A stretch of DNA of 47,541 nucleotides from the NCBI GenBank assembly GCA_047620825.1, contig JBLHOC010000003.1, positions 1-47,541 of the forward strand, in the 5' to 3' direction. The position numbers were made by a program, and so were the translations under genes. Under the pieces are notes generated by a model. That model saw only the letters and a list, made by a program, of their open reading frames with translations, ran no database searches and was not told where the DNA came from. Positions 24,255 to 32,193 of this stretch are shown here, piece by piece (position 1 is the first letter of the stretch; each line of letters opens with the position of its first letter). This stretch comes from UBA987 sp047620825. Its GTDB lineage: Bacteria > Bacteroidota > Bacteroidia > NS11-12g > UBA9320.

Positions 24255-25163
24255 TCAATTGGTAAGTGCTCTAAAAACGTTTTCTAAACTCTGTTCTTGC
24301 TCTTTTTGCTCTAATATAATGTTACCGGAATCCACTGCGAAAGCAAATATTTTTTCCTGTAAATTATAGTCTTGATCAACAGAAATCTGAAAACGATTGT
24401 CTCCCATTTCTTTAACATTGTTTATTCCCGGAATGGCTTTGATTGCTGCAGTTTTGACTGGGAGCTTGAATTGAACCACAAAAGTTTTATCCTGTTGGTG
24501 TTGATGCTGCAGATGTTCAATACTATCATCAGCTACAAGTTTACCTTGGTTGATAATAATAACACGACTGCACATCGCCTCTACTTCTTGCATGATATGC
24601 GTTGAGAGTAACACCGTTCTTTCTTCACCAATAGATCTTATCAAATTTCTAATTTCAGTAATTTGATTTGGATCCAAGCCAGAGGTTGGCTCATCTAAGA
24701 TCAAAACCTTGGGGTCGTTCATCAAGGCTTGCGCCATACCAACGCGTTGTTTATATCCTTTAGATAGTGCTCCAATTTTTTTAGTTTGTTCCCTTTCAAG
24801 CCCTGTACGTGAAATCATTTCTGCTACACGTTTTGGAACTTCTTTGTTAATTCCACAAAGATTTGCAGCGAACGAGAGATACTCTTTCACATACATATCA
24901 TAGTATAATGGATTCTGTTCAGGGAGATACCCGATCTGGCGTTTGATGGCCATATCATCCATACCAATGGTTAACCCTGAAATTTTAGCAGTTCCAGATG
25001 TTGGGGTTATAAAGCCCGTCAACATTTTCATAGTCGTACTTTTTCCTGCACCATTTGGCCCTAGAAATCCCACAACTTGTCCAGTTGGAATATCGAATGA
25101 AAGGTCATTTACGGCCCATTGTTCGCCGTATTTTTTACAAAGTTTGTTTACCTCAATCGACAT
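24255..25163 (-). CDS. gldA: Gliding motility-associated ABC transporter ATPase GldA
   Basis: A 302-residue ATPase. Walker A GPNGAGKST at 35-43, ABC signature LSKGYKQR at 133-140, Walker B VLILDEPT at 153-160, and the switch His in STHIM (His189). A C-terminal domain of about 85 residues is typical of ABC-2 exporters of the GldA/NatA type. It is directly followed by gldF and gldG, which strongly supports the assignment. It begins 8 bases after the stop of a large T9SS-secreted protein gene, so the operon may start there. Confidence 0.95.
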   Translation of the reverse strand: MSIEVNKLCKKYGEQWAVNDLSFDIPTGQVVGFLGPNGAGKSTTMKMLTGFITPTSGTAKISGLTIGMDDMAIKRQIGYLPEQNPLYYDMYVKEYLSFAANLCGINKEVPKRVAEMISRTGLEREQTKKIGALSKGYKQRVGMAQALMNDPKVLILDEPTSGLDPNQITEIRNLIRSIGEERTVLLSTHIMQEVEAMCSRVIIINQGKLVADDSIEHLQHQHQQDKTFVVQFKLPVKTAAIKAIPGINNVKEMGDNRFQISVDQDYNLQEKIFAFAVDSGNIILEQKEQEQSLENVFRALTN

Positions 25164-25171
25164 TAATCTAT

Positions 25172-28096
25172 TTATTCAACCACTATCTTTAACGTTGCTG
25201 AACCTTTAGAATTGCCTAATAGAATTAAATAGTTCCCTGCTGGCAATTCACTCACGTTTATGTTTTGAGAGTTTTGACCTGGATACACATCAAATGTATC
25301 TGTTTGAAGAACTCTACCTGTTAAGTCTACCACCTTTGCCGTTAGCTCGTCGGTCGACATTGAACCAAAATCCAAATGCACTATGTTTTTAGCAGGGTTG
25401 GGGTAGTATGTAAGACTTAATAATTGCAAGCTTGCAACACTTAGTTTCGTAGATACCACGATAGATGCACTTCCTTCACAACCATTTTGATCGACCACAG
25501 TTACCGAATAGGTGTTGTCTGTTTTTACAACAATTGAAGGTGTCGTTTCTGTTGTGCTCCAGGTATACTTAGCATAACCAGCACCAGGCGTTAAAACAAG
25601 AGAATCTCCTATAATAATGGTAGTGTCTTTCCCTAAACTTATAGCTGGGTTTGAGGCATTGCTAACAGAAATACTGTCTGTATACGAACACAAGAATTTA
25701 TCAGTTACTTTCAACCAATAGTCGCCTGAGGTTGTAATCCGCAGTGAATCGTTGGTTGTATTGTTGTTCCACTTATACGTCGTCAAGTCCACTGGACCAA
25801 CTAAATACCGACTAGTACCTGTACATAATGCGAAATCAGCACCTAAATTGAATGTAGGCGCATCGCGTTCTACAATTGTAATTGTATCAAATGACGGGCA
25901 ACCAAAACTGTTGAACGCAGCTAAATGATATTGGCCACCAGCAAATACTCTTAAATTCTGTAAGGTGGATGCTGTATCGTTCCAGATATAACCAGATAAG
26001 GCACCAGGTCCAAGAATTAGGAAACTTGAGCCAGGGCATAAAGTATCATCGGCTCCAAGAGAAAATGGAGAAGATGGATTTGTTAAGATTGTAATGGCAT
26101 CTGAAAAGACACATCCATTAGAGTCAACCACATCTAATTTGTGGGTTTTTTCAGTCGAAGTCTTAAAGGTTTGAGCACTTCCTGCACCGTTGTTCCAGTT
26201 GTAAGATGTCATATTTACAGGACCACTTAAAGTGATACTTAATATTTCACAAATTGTTGTGTCTTTACCTAAATCAAATACAGGGTTGCTGAAAACAGAT
26301 ACAACCATAGTATCATTATAAATACAACTATTCCCATCGATACCCGTAAAATAGACCGTATCAGACTTTTTAAATGTATTGGTTCGAGCATTAGAGTTGA
26401 TATGTGTACCAGCCCATAAATATGAAATTAAATTAGAAGACCCAATAATTCGTGCTGAATCGCCGTCACAAAAACTGGTATCTTTTGCCATGTCTTCAGT
26501 CAAAAATTGATTGACTGTTACGGTAACTGTCGATGAATCTGAATCACATGCTTGATCGTCTGAAGACACAACTAATTTATAAGTTGTTGTTGTCGACGGA
26601 GCAACTCTTGGGTCAGCTTTACTACTGACTACTTTACCTGTGCTCGTATTTGTCCAAGTGTATTTCAAACCACGAATTCCTTTGGTTCCGATTGCTACGG
26701 CTAAATTGGCACAAACAGATACTTTGTCTTTAGGTAATGCTGCAGATAACTTACAACACAAGGTAGAATCAGTAACAGTTGATATCGCCGAGACACTTAC
26801 AGATCGGGTTTTTGAAGTATACCCAGTGAGCACTGAGCCGAAAGACCTACTTTGTAGGTTGAGCGTAAATGAGTTTAACGGATCCACAGTCGAGTTACAC
26901 AATGCCGTGCCGTCTTCTCTAATTTTAGTTATAAATAGGTCATCGTCCCCATTAGAATTAAATGATTTTGAAGTAGAAAGAATGACATAACCACCATCGT
27001 CCGTTGATGTGATGTCTGTTGGCCAGTGTCCATCTCTATCAGCCCCACCTAACATAACGGTGTTACCTAGAACGCCTGAACCATTGAAATCGACGAAAAC
27101 CACCTCTCGATTACCGACCATAGGCTCGGCATAACCAACAACCATAAATCCGGTGTTATTAGGCCTCAATACAATATCAAACGCACGATCTTCAGTACCA
27201 GTTGATCCTAGCGCTATAGCGTCTATTGATCCTCCGGAAGTATCACAAGTCATAATAAACATGTCATTATCACCGGTACTTACGGCTTTGGTCCAACCAG
27301 CAATGATGTATTTGTTTCTATCAACCTTAACACCCCAACCAGCATCGTCCTTTGCAGATCCATAGGTTTTCATCCATTTAAATCCGCCAATAGAGTCAAA
27401 TTTGGCAATAAAGGCATCAGAGCTTCCAGAACTACCTGACAAACCACCGTTGGTAATACTGTCGTAAGTTGTTAAGCCAGTAATGATAACATTTCCTTGA
27501 CCGTCTTCAGCCAAACCGTATGCTTCTTCATCTCCAGGGCTACCAAAGGTCCTATGCCATCTTATATTACCACCAGTACCAAGTTTAGCAATGAAACCTT
27601 GGTCACCATTAGAATCATTTTTCACGTAACCTGTGATATAATAACCATTACTATATAAAGACCTGATTATATTATAACCATCTTCTAAACTGTCAGAGGC
27701 TATAGTTCTAGCCCATTCAAATGAACCAGATTTACTCACTTTCAAGACAAGAGCGTCACCTTCGGAGTTATAAGAATTGGTTGACCCAATAACAACAAAG
27801 CCTGAATCATTGGCAATCGTTACGTTCCACCCAATATCGTCACCACTCTCACCATATGCTTTAGACCATTCTACTTGACCTAAACCATCAGTTTTAACAA
27901 GGTAAATGTCTTTTTTCCCTTTTCCATAACTTTCGGTGTAACCGACGCTAATAAAGCCCCCGTCTAATGTCTTTTCAACGGCATAACTATTTTCAGATTT
28001 TGACCCACCTATTGTTCTTTGAAACAAGTTATCTTGGGCAAAAATGGTTGTAAATAAACCAAACACCAACGTCAAGAGTCCAATTGTTTTTTTCAT
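25172..28096 (-). CDS. Large T9SS-secreted repeat protein upstream of gldA
   Basis: A 974-residue protein with a signal peptide (1-20). Residues about 25-400 hold seven or so repeats of the type DGGFISVGYT...DIYLVKTDGLGQVEWSKAYG, suggesting a beta-propeller-like surface domain. Residues about 455-890 contain several Ig-like repeats with a shared pattern: FxLGxD, LCxGxS, LxxYxWNN, SGxYxLxVxD. A type A T9SS sorting domain (about 895-974, YYPNPAKNIVHLDF...LPAGNYLILL) ends the protein. It should be exported by the T9SS and attached to the surface or released. It lies 8 bases before gldA on the same strand. An adhesive function is plausible but not shown. Confidence 0.92.
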   Translation of the reverse strand: MKKTIGLLTLVFGLFTTIFAQDNLFQRTIGGSKSENSYAVEKTLDGGFISVGYTESYGKGKKDIYLVKTDGLGQVEWSKAYGESGDDIGWNVTIANDSGFVVIGSTNSYNSEGDALVLKVSKSGSFEWARTIASDSLEDGYNIIRSLYSNGYYITGYVKNDSNGDQGFIAKLGTGGNIRWHRTFGSPGDEEAYGLAEDGQGNVIITGLTTYDSITNGGLSGSSGSSDAFIAKFDSIGGFKWMKTYGSAKDDAGWGVKVDRNKYIIAGWTKAVSTGDNDMFIMTCDTSGGSIDAIALGSTGTEDRAFDIVLRPNNTGFMVVGYAEPMVGNREVVFVDFNGSGVLGNTVMLGGADRDGHWPTDITSTDDGGYVILSTSKSFNSNGDDDLFITKIREDGTALCNSTVDPLNSFTLNLQSRSFGSVLTGYTSKTRSVSVSAISTVTDSTLCCKLSAALPKDKVSVCANLAVAIGTKGIRGLKYTWTNTSTGKVVSSKADPRVAPSTTTTYKLVVSSDDQACDSDSSTVTVTVNQFLTEDMAKDTSFCDGDSARIIGSSNLISYLWAGTHINSNARTNTFKKSDTVYFTGIDGNSCIYNDTMVVSVFSNPVFDLGKDTTICEILSITLSGPVNMTSYNWNNGAGSAQTFKTSTEKTHKLDVVDSNGCVFSDAITILTNPSSPFSLGADDTLCPGSSFLILGPGALSGYIWNDTASTLQNLRVFAGGQYHLAAFNSFGCPSFDTITIVERDAPTFNLGADFALCTGTSRYLVGPVDLTTYKWNNNTTNDSLRITTSGDYWLKVTDKFLCSYTDSISVSNASNPAISLGKDTTIIIGDSLVLTPGAGYAKYTWSTTETTPSIVVKTDNTYSVTVVDQNGCEGSASIVVSTKLSVASLQLLSLTYYPNPAKNIVHLDFGSMSTDELTAKVVDLTGRVLQTDTFDVYPGQNSQNINVSELPAGNYLILLGNSKGSATLKIVVE

Positions 28097-28368
28097 ATTT
28101 AAGTTGTTCTAATTCAAATTAACACCAGCGCGTTATGACTGGAATTAAAAGCAAAGCGCAATCTATGTATTATTCAAATACTTTAAAAAAAAGAAAAGAC
28201 CAGATTTGGTATTTTTACATTATTCAGTAAGTTAATAATAGACTTTGGTACAGGGGTTTGGGGTAACAGGCCTGTCAATACAAATTGTACTGTTATGCTA
28301 ATTAGAAGAGACAATTAGAAAGCGCGATAATTCAATTAGAGTTGCAACTGCAACAAAACAGTTCACGA

Positions 28369-28950
28369 CTATTTCGCACCTGTAAAACGACTACACAAGC
28401 TTGAACTATAAGCAGTAAAGCTTTGTAACCGTTTGCTATAACCAGTGTCTTGAATGTATTCTCCAGCTTCGCCTAATTCACGTGGCGTGTGGTGAGATTC
28501 AAACTTATTTGGTGAGCATACGGATTGACCACCTAAAAAGAAAATGAGTTTTTCAATAACCGAGGACAGTTGCATAGTAGGGAGTCTACCACCAATTCCA
28601 GAACTTACGCCTACAAAAGCGAACACTTTATTGTCGTACAAATATTTATGATCTTTCCCACTATAATGGTTGGTCATGTTTGCCAATTCTGGTGAAACTA
28701 ACCAGTTGTATTCCGGGCTCAAGATATAGACCAAATCAGCATCACCCCAAGTACCTAACAGGTCTTTTTGAAACGGGGTGGGGTTGGCTTCATCTATAGG
28801 TTTGCCATTAAAAAATGGCAAGTCATAGGCCCTGAAATCAACAACTGAACAATCGTGGTTTTGTGTCTTATGAAGCTGTTCAATAGCCTTGGCTACACGT
28901 ACAGTATTGTTCCCTTTTCTTGATGTTCCTGATAGAATTGCGACTTTCAT
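28369..28950 (-). CDS. NAD(P)H-dependent FMN reductase family protein
   Basis: A 193-residue flavodoxin-like protein. The phosphate loop reads GTSRKGNNT at 8-16 and the second FMN contact is SPEYNWLVSPELAN. The GVSSGIGG turn near residue 114 is also conserved. Members reduce flavins, quinones or azo and nitro compounds with NAD(P)H. It starts 2 bases after the stop of a small membrane protein gene, which itself overlaps a flavin reductase gene, so two flavin-dependent proteins are expressed together. The substrate is unknown. Confidence 0.9.
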   Translation of the reverse strand: MKVAILSGTSRKGNNTVRVAKAIEQLHKTQNHDCSVVDFRAYDLPFFNGKPIDEANPTPFQKDLLGTWGDADLVYILSPEYNWLVSPELANMTNHYSGKDHKYLYDNKVFAFVGVSSGIGGRLPTMQLSSVIEKLIFFLGGQSVCSPNKFESHHTPRELGEAGEYIQDTGYSKRLQSFTAYSSSLCSRFTGAK

Positions 28951-28952
28951 GA

Positions 28953-29501
28953 TTAACCCACTTGTTTTAAATGTTTACTGATATCTTTATTATTCTTTAG
29001 GTTTCTAGCCATATCAACAATGGCTATAGGACTTTTAGGTCCACTGCTGATTTCAACACCTGCTTCTGATAAGTCCAATGTTAGGATATCTTTAAACCCG
29101 TAACCATTGCGGACTAAAAACTTATAGTGATTATTTGAGCTGTTTAGAAGCGTTAGTTTTTTTGGATGTTTCATCAACAAGACTTCAACCTTGATGCGTA
29201 ATTGTTCAACCGACCATTTACTGTCGGTAATCATGAATTTTTGACGCATTTTTAAGTATTGTTTCGGATCAACGTTACCAACGTTTTCGAATGACATCGC
29301 ATGCCATGTATTAAACACAATTCCAATACCAATAGCGATTACAATGGACCAATTGTGGTCAATGGTTAAGAAGTCATATCCATACTTCATTTTGCCTTGT
29401 TTCAAAGCTACGATGGCCGCACTTACTGGTAATGCGATCAAGCTTATTTTGATCCAATTGATCATATAGATGACCAGTTTAAAAAAAGAATTACTGTTCA
29501 T
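28953..29501 (-). CDS. Two-helix membrane protein of unknown function
   Basis: A 182-residue protein with two transmembrane helices (about 12-33 and 48-64). A cytosolic or periplasmic domain of about 115 residues follows, with mixed alpha and beta character. I do not recognise a family. It overlaps the flavin reductase gene by 11 bases upstream and sits 2 bases from the FMN reductase gene downstream. Co-expression with two flavin enzymes suggests a link to membrane redox, but the protein itself shows no cofactor motif. A later in-frame ATG (MINW, residue 13) is a possible alternative start. Confidence 0.75.
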   Translation of the reverse strand: MNSNSFFKLVIYMINWIKISLIALPVSAAIVALKQGKMKYGYDFLTIDHNWSIVIAIGIGIVFNTWHAMSFENVGNVDPKQYLKMRQKFMITDSKWSVEQLRIKVEVLLMKHPKKLTLLNSSNNHYKFLVRNGYGFKDILTLDLSEAGVEISSGPKSPIAIVDMARNLKNNKDISKHLKQVG

Positions 29502-30354
29502 CGGTCGTATTTTTTAAGAGTAAGCATAAGGCTTCAAAGTTTTTATTATCTCCCAGCAACTGTTTGGCCCTAACAAAGGCCTCTGCTTTTGGCAGTGATG
29601 CTGCAGTAACATAATCATTTGGTTGTGGAATAGATTCCAATTGCCCCAATTGTCCAAGATGGTTCCCTGTTAATTCATGCGATAGACGAATTGAATCAGG
29701 AAGTGCATCAACACCAATGCCTATAGACGTAATTGGTTTTGGTATTTCAAATATGGCATCTCCATTTGCACGACAATAGTAATTGCCACCCATACGAGAT
29801 ACTAAGTCGATTTGATAAGGGTCAATGTGATTTTTCTGATCAATGATTGATTCAGAAATGTGAAGCTTAACGATCTCACAGATGATCAAGTTTCCAGCAC
29901 CTCCACCTTGACCAAGTTCTTTTATTTCTATCACCTTACATTCCAATTGAACAGGTGATTCTTTTACTCGAAAAGGCTTGATGAGGTCAGATGCTATCGG
30001 TGTAAATCCAGCTTTCTCAAATTCATTTACGCCTTTTGGGTACGGTGAACTAGCCAAGCTCATTTGCTGAACCATGCTGTAGTTGACCATATTTACAACA
30101 ACTTCTGGGACGGCCGTACAGTTGTCAAAGGTGTTCTTTGTTGCACCCGTTCTACCACTTCTTGCTGGTGAAAAAACCAATATTGGTGGGTTGGCACTAA
30201 AGACATTAAAAAAACTAAACGGGGCCAAGTTAGGTGTGCCCGATTCGTCAATAGTACTTGCGAAGCAAATTGGCCGTGGCCCTACGCTTCCAAGTAAAAA
30301 TTGGTGTATTTCGGGGATTGTTAAATCGCTAGGGTTAATGCTTCTTATGCTCAT
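29491..30354 (-). CDS. Flavin reductase family protein (FMN-binding split barrel)
   Basis: A 287-residue protein. The N-terminal split-barrel domain shows SVGPRPICFASTID, NLAPFSFFNVFSANPP and the FSPARSGRTGATKNTF segment that contacts the flavin phosphate. The later YYCRANGDAIFEIPKP is typical of the roughly 290-residue Bacteroidota group. It reduces FMN or serves as a flavin-binding partner of an oxygenase. Its start overlaps the end of tyrS by 4 bases and its end overlaps the membrane protein gene by 11 bases, so it belongs to the tyrS transcript. Confidence 0.92.
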   Translation of the reverse strand: MSIRSINPSDLTIPEIHQFLLGSVGPRPICFASTIDESGTPNLAPFSFFNVFSANPPILVFSPARSGRTGATKNTFDNCTAVPEVVVNMVNYSMVQQMSLASSPYPKGVNEFEKAGFTPIASDLIKPFRVKESPVQLECKVIEIKELGQGGGAGNLIICEIVKLHISESIIDQKNHIDPYQIDLVSRMGGNYYCRANGDAIFEIPKPITSIGIGVDALPDSIRLSHELTGNHLGQLGQLESIPQPNDYVTAASLPKAEAFVRAKQLLGDNKNFEALCLLLKNTTDEQ

Positions 30355-31631
30355 GAGTTTATGCTCAATAAGAAATAATTCTTCTTACCTCTTTGTAACA
30401 AAATAAATCGGTTTTTGATTAAGTCTTTTGAAGAAAACGAGAAGTCTTCCTTTACTTTCTCCCTATTTACCGAAATAGAGTTTTCTTTTAACGCCCGTTT
30501 TGCTTCTCCTTTAGAAGCGGCTAAACCACATTCGGCAAGTACATCAACAATATTCTGTCCGTCAATGGCGTCAACACTTCCTTGTTTTGCACCACTAAAT
30601 ACATCTAGAAAGTCGGCTTCCTCTAGTTTCCTGAGGTTGCCCATCACATCATCGGAAAACAAAATACCAGAGAGGTACTCCGCTTTTTGAAGTTCATCTG
30701 CACCGTGCACCCAAGTTGTAACATGTTGTGCCAGCGTCTTTTGAAGTCCGCGTAAATGCTCATTCCCTTGATGTGCTGCAATAATGCCATCGATTGTCTC
30801 GTGGTCGAGCAGGGTAAATATTTTAATCAGCTTTTCTGCTTCGGCGTCAGGTGTTTTTATCCAAAATTGATAAAATTGGTAAGGCGTTGTTTTGTATTTA
30901 TCCAACCAGATGTTTCCACCCTCAGATTTACCAAATTTGCTACCGTCTGGCTTTGTTAACAAAGGTGCGGTGATGGCATAGGCTTCTTTACCACCTTTTC
31001 TTCGTATAAGTTCTGTACCGGTTACAATATTGCCCCATTGGTCGCTACCGCCCATTTGAAGCTTACAATTTTTGTGTTCGTTAAGGTAATAAAAGTCGTA
31101 GCCTTGAACGAGCTGATAGCTAAACTCGGTGAATGAGATACCATCATCGATTCTGTTTTTGACAGAATCCTTGGCTAACATGTAATTCACTGTGATATGC
31201 TTGCCAATGTCCCGTATAAATTCCAAGAAATTTAAGTCCTTGAACCAATCATAATTATTGGCCATTTCAGCCGCATTCTCACCAGAAAAATCCAAAAATT
31301 GTTCAAGCTGTTTTTTCTGACAGGCTAAGTTATGGTTCAGTGTGTCCAAGTCTAGCAACGTTCTTTCTGCTTTCTTACCCGAAGGATCACCGACCATTCC
31401 GGTTGCTCCACCAACCAGGGCGATAGGTTTATGTCCGGCACGTTGTAAGTGTACCAATAAAATTATAGGTACAAGGTTGCCAATATGTAAAGAGTCGGCA
31501 GTTGGGTCAAAGCCAACATAACCCGTAATTTGTTCTTTAGTCAACGCCTCTTTCACACCTGGGATGTGTTGGTGGTGGAGACCTCTCCACTTCAGCTCTT
31601 CTATTAAATCAAAATTGGGTGTAAAAGACAT
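30351..31631 (-). CDS. tyrS: Tyrosine--tRNA ligase
   Basis: A 426-residue class I aminoacyl-tRNA synthetase. HIGN at 49-52 (HIGH motif), the tyrosine pocket YQLVQGYD near 172-179, GGSDQWGN at 194-201, and KFGKS at 232-236 (KMSKS motif). The C-terminal S4 RNA-binding domain covers about 360-425. It charges tRNA-Tyr in the cytosol. It has a good promoter 16 bases upstream and leads a transcript that continues into flavin enzymes. No T-box or other leader RNA structure is seen. Confidence 0.98.
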   Translation of the reverse strand: MSFTPNFDLIEELKWRGLHHQHIPGVKEALTKEQITGYVGFDPTADSLHIGNLVPIILLVHLQRAGHKPIALVGGATGMVGDPSGKKAERTLLDLDTLNHNLACQKKQLEQFLDFSGENAAEMANNYDWFKDLNFLEFIRDIGKHITVNYMLAKDSVKNRIDDGISFTEFSYQLVQGYDFYYLNEHKNCKLQMGGSDQWGNIVTGTELIRRKGGKEAYAITAPLLTKPDGSKFGKSEGGNIWLDKYKTTPYQFYQFWIKTPDAEAEKLIKIFTLLDHETIDGIIAAHQGNEHLRGLQKTLAQHVTTWVHGADELQKAEYLSGILFSDDVMGNLRKLEEADFLDVFSGAKQGSVDAIDGQNIVDVLAECGLAASKGEAKRALKENSISVNREKVKEDFSFSSKDLIKNRFILLQRGKKNYFLLSINS

Positions 31632-31647
31632 GTGATAAAATTTCGGG

Positions 31648-31677
31648 CAAAGATAAAGTGATAATGGTAAGAGTCAA
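31648..31677 (-). promoter_or_regulatory. Two-element promoter of tyrS
   Basis: Minus strand: TTG (31677-31675), 19 bases, TATCTTTG (31655-31648), an exact TAnnTTTG match. The ATG follows after 16 bases, giving a leader of about ten bases. This is the clearest consensus promoter in the window. It faces the divergent GNAT pseudogene. Confidence 0.65.
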
Positions 31678-31713
31678 CTGGTCTAATTGGTGTTCGTTGG
31701 TTTAATTTGTCAG

Positions 31714-32193
31714 ATGGTTAGGTTCGACATCAGAATAGCGAAAACGGAAGATTTAATGGCGCTGCAAGGGGTGTTTAAAAGCAGTGTTTCTAACGTGGCA
31801 AATAAACATTACTCAGCTGGAGAAATCTCTGAATGGTTAAAGTCGATTGAAAATACGCAACGGTGGGCCGAATTATTAGGCGAACAATATGTTGTTATGG
31901 CCGTCGCTAAAAATCAAGTGAGCGGTTTTGCCTCGTTGAAAAGCGAGAGGTACATTGACTTTAAATACGTTCATGGAGATTTTTAGCGTATCGGGGTCTC
32001 TCAAAGGTTGTTAGATTATATCATCGAAACCCCGAGGAAAACGGGAACGGATAACTTGACATCAGATGCGAGTATCACCGCCAAACCGTTCTTCGAAAAA
32101 AATGGATTTAAAGTGAGTAAACACAACAAAAACGTTAGAGGTCAAGAAACACTACTCAACTTTGAGATGCAGAAATCGCTTGTTACTGCTTAA
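31714..32193 (+). pseudogene. GNAT acetyltransferase gene interrupted by in-frame TAG
   Basis: One frame runs from ATG 31714 to TAA 32193 (159 sense-type codons) with a single TAG at 31984-31986. The upstream half contains the GNAT fold start and YIDFKYVHGDF; after the TAG come RIGVSQRLLDYI and TAKPFFEKNGFKV. GNAT motif A normally reads V....D.QR.GVG..LL, so the stop replaces the conserved Gln, most simply by CAG to TAG. The rest of the frame is intact. It may be a recent nonsense mutation or a sequencing error. The last 11 bases overlap the convergent T9SS protein gene. Confidence 0.85.

Noticed and set aside
28319..28352. GTTGC/GCAAC hairpin and AT-rich stretch after the FMN reductase gene as a terminator or small RNA
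   Set aside because: The stem is five base pairs with no U tract, and nothing else in 28097-28368 suggests an RNA gene.
31984..31986. TAG recoded as an amino acid
   Set aside because: No other in-frame TAG interrupts a well-supported gene in the window, and several genes here end in TAG (for example 12029, 107 and 47333), so TAG is used as a normal stop.
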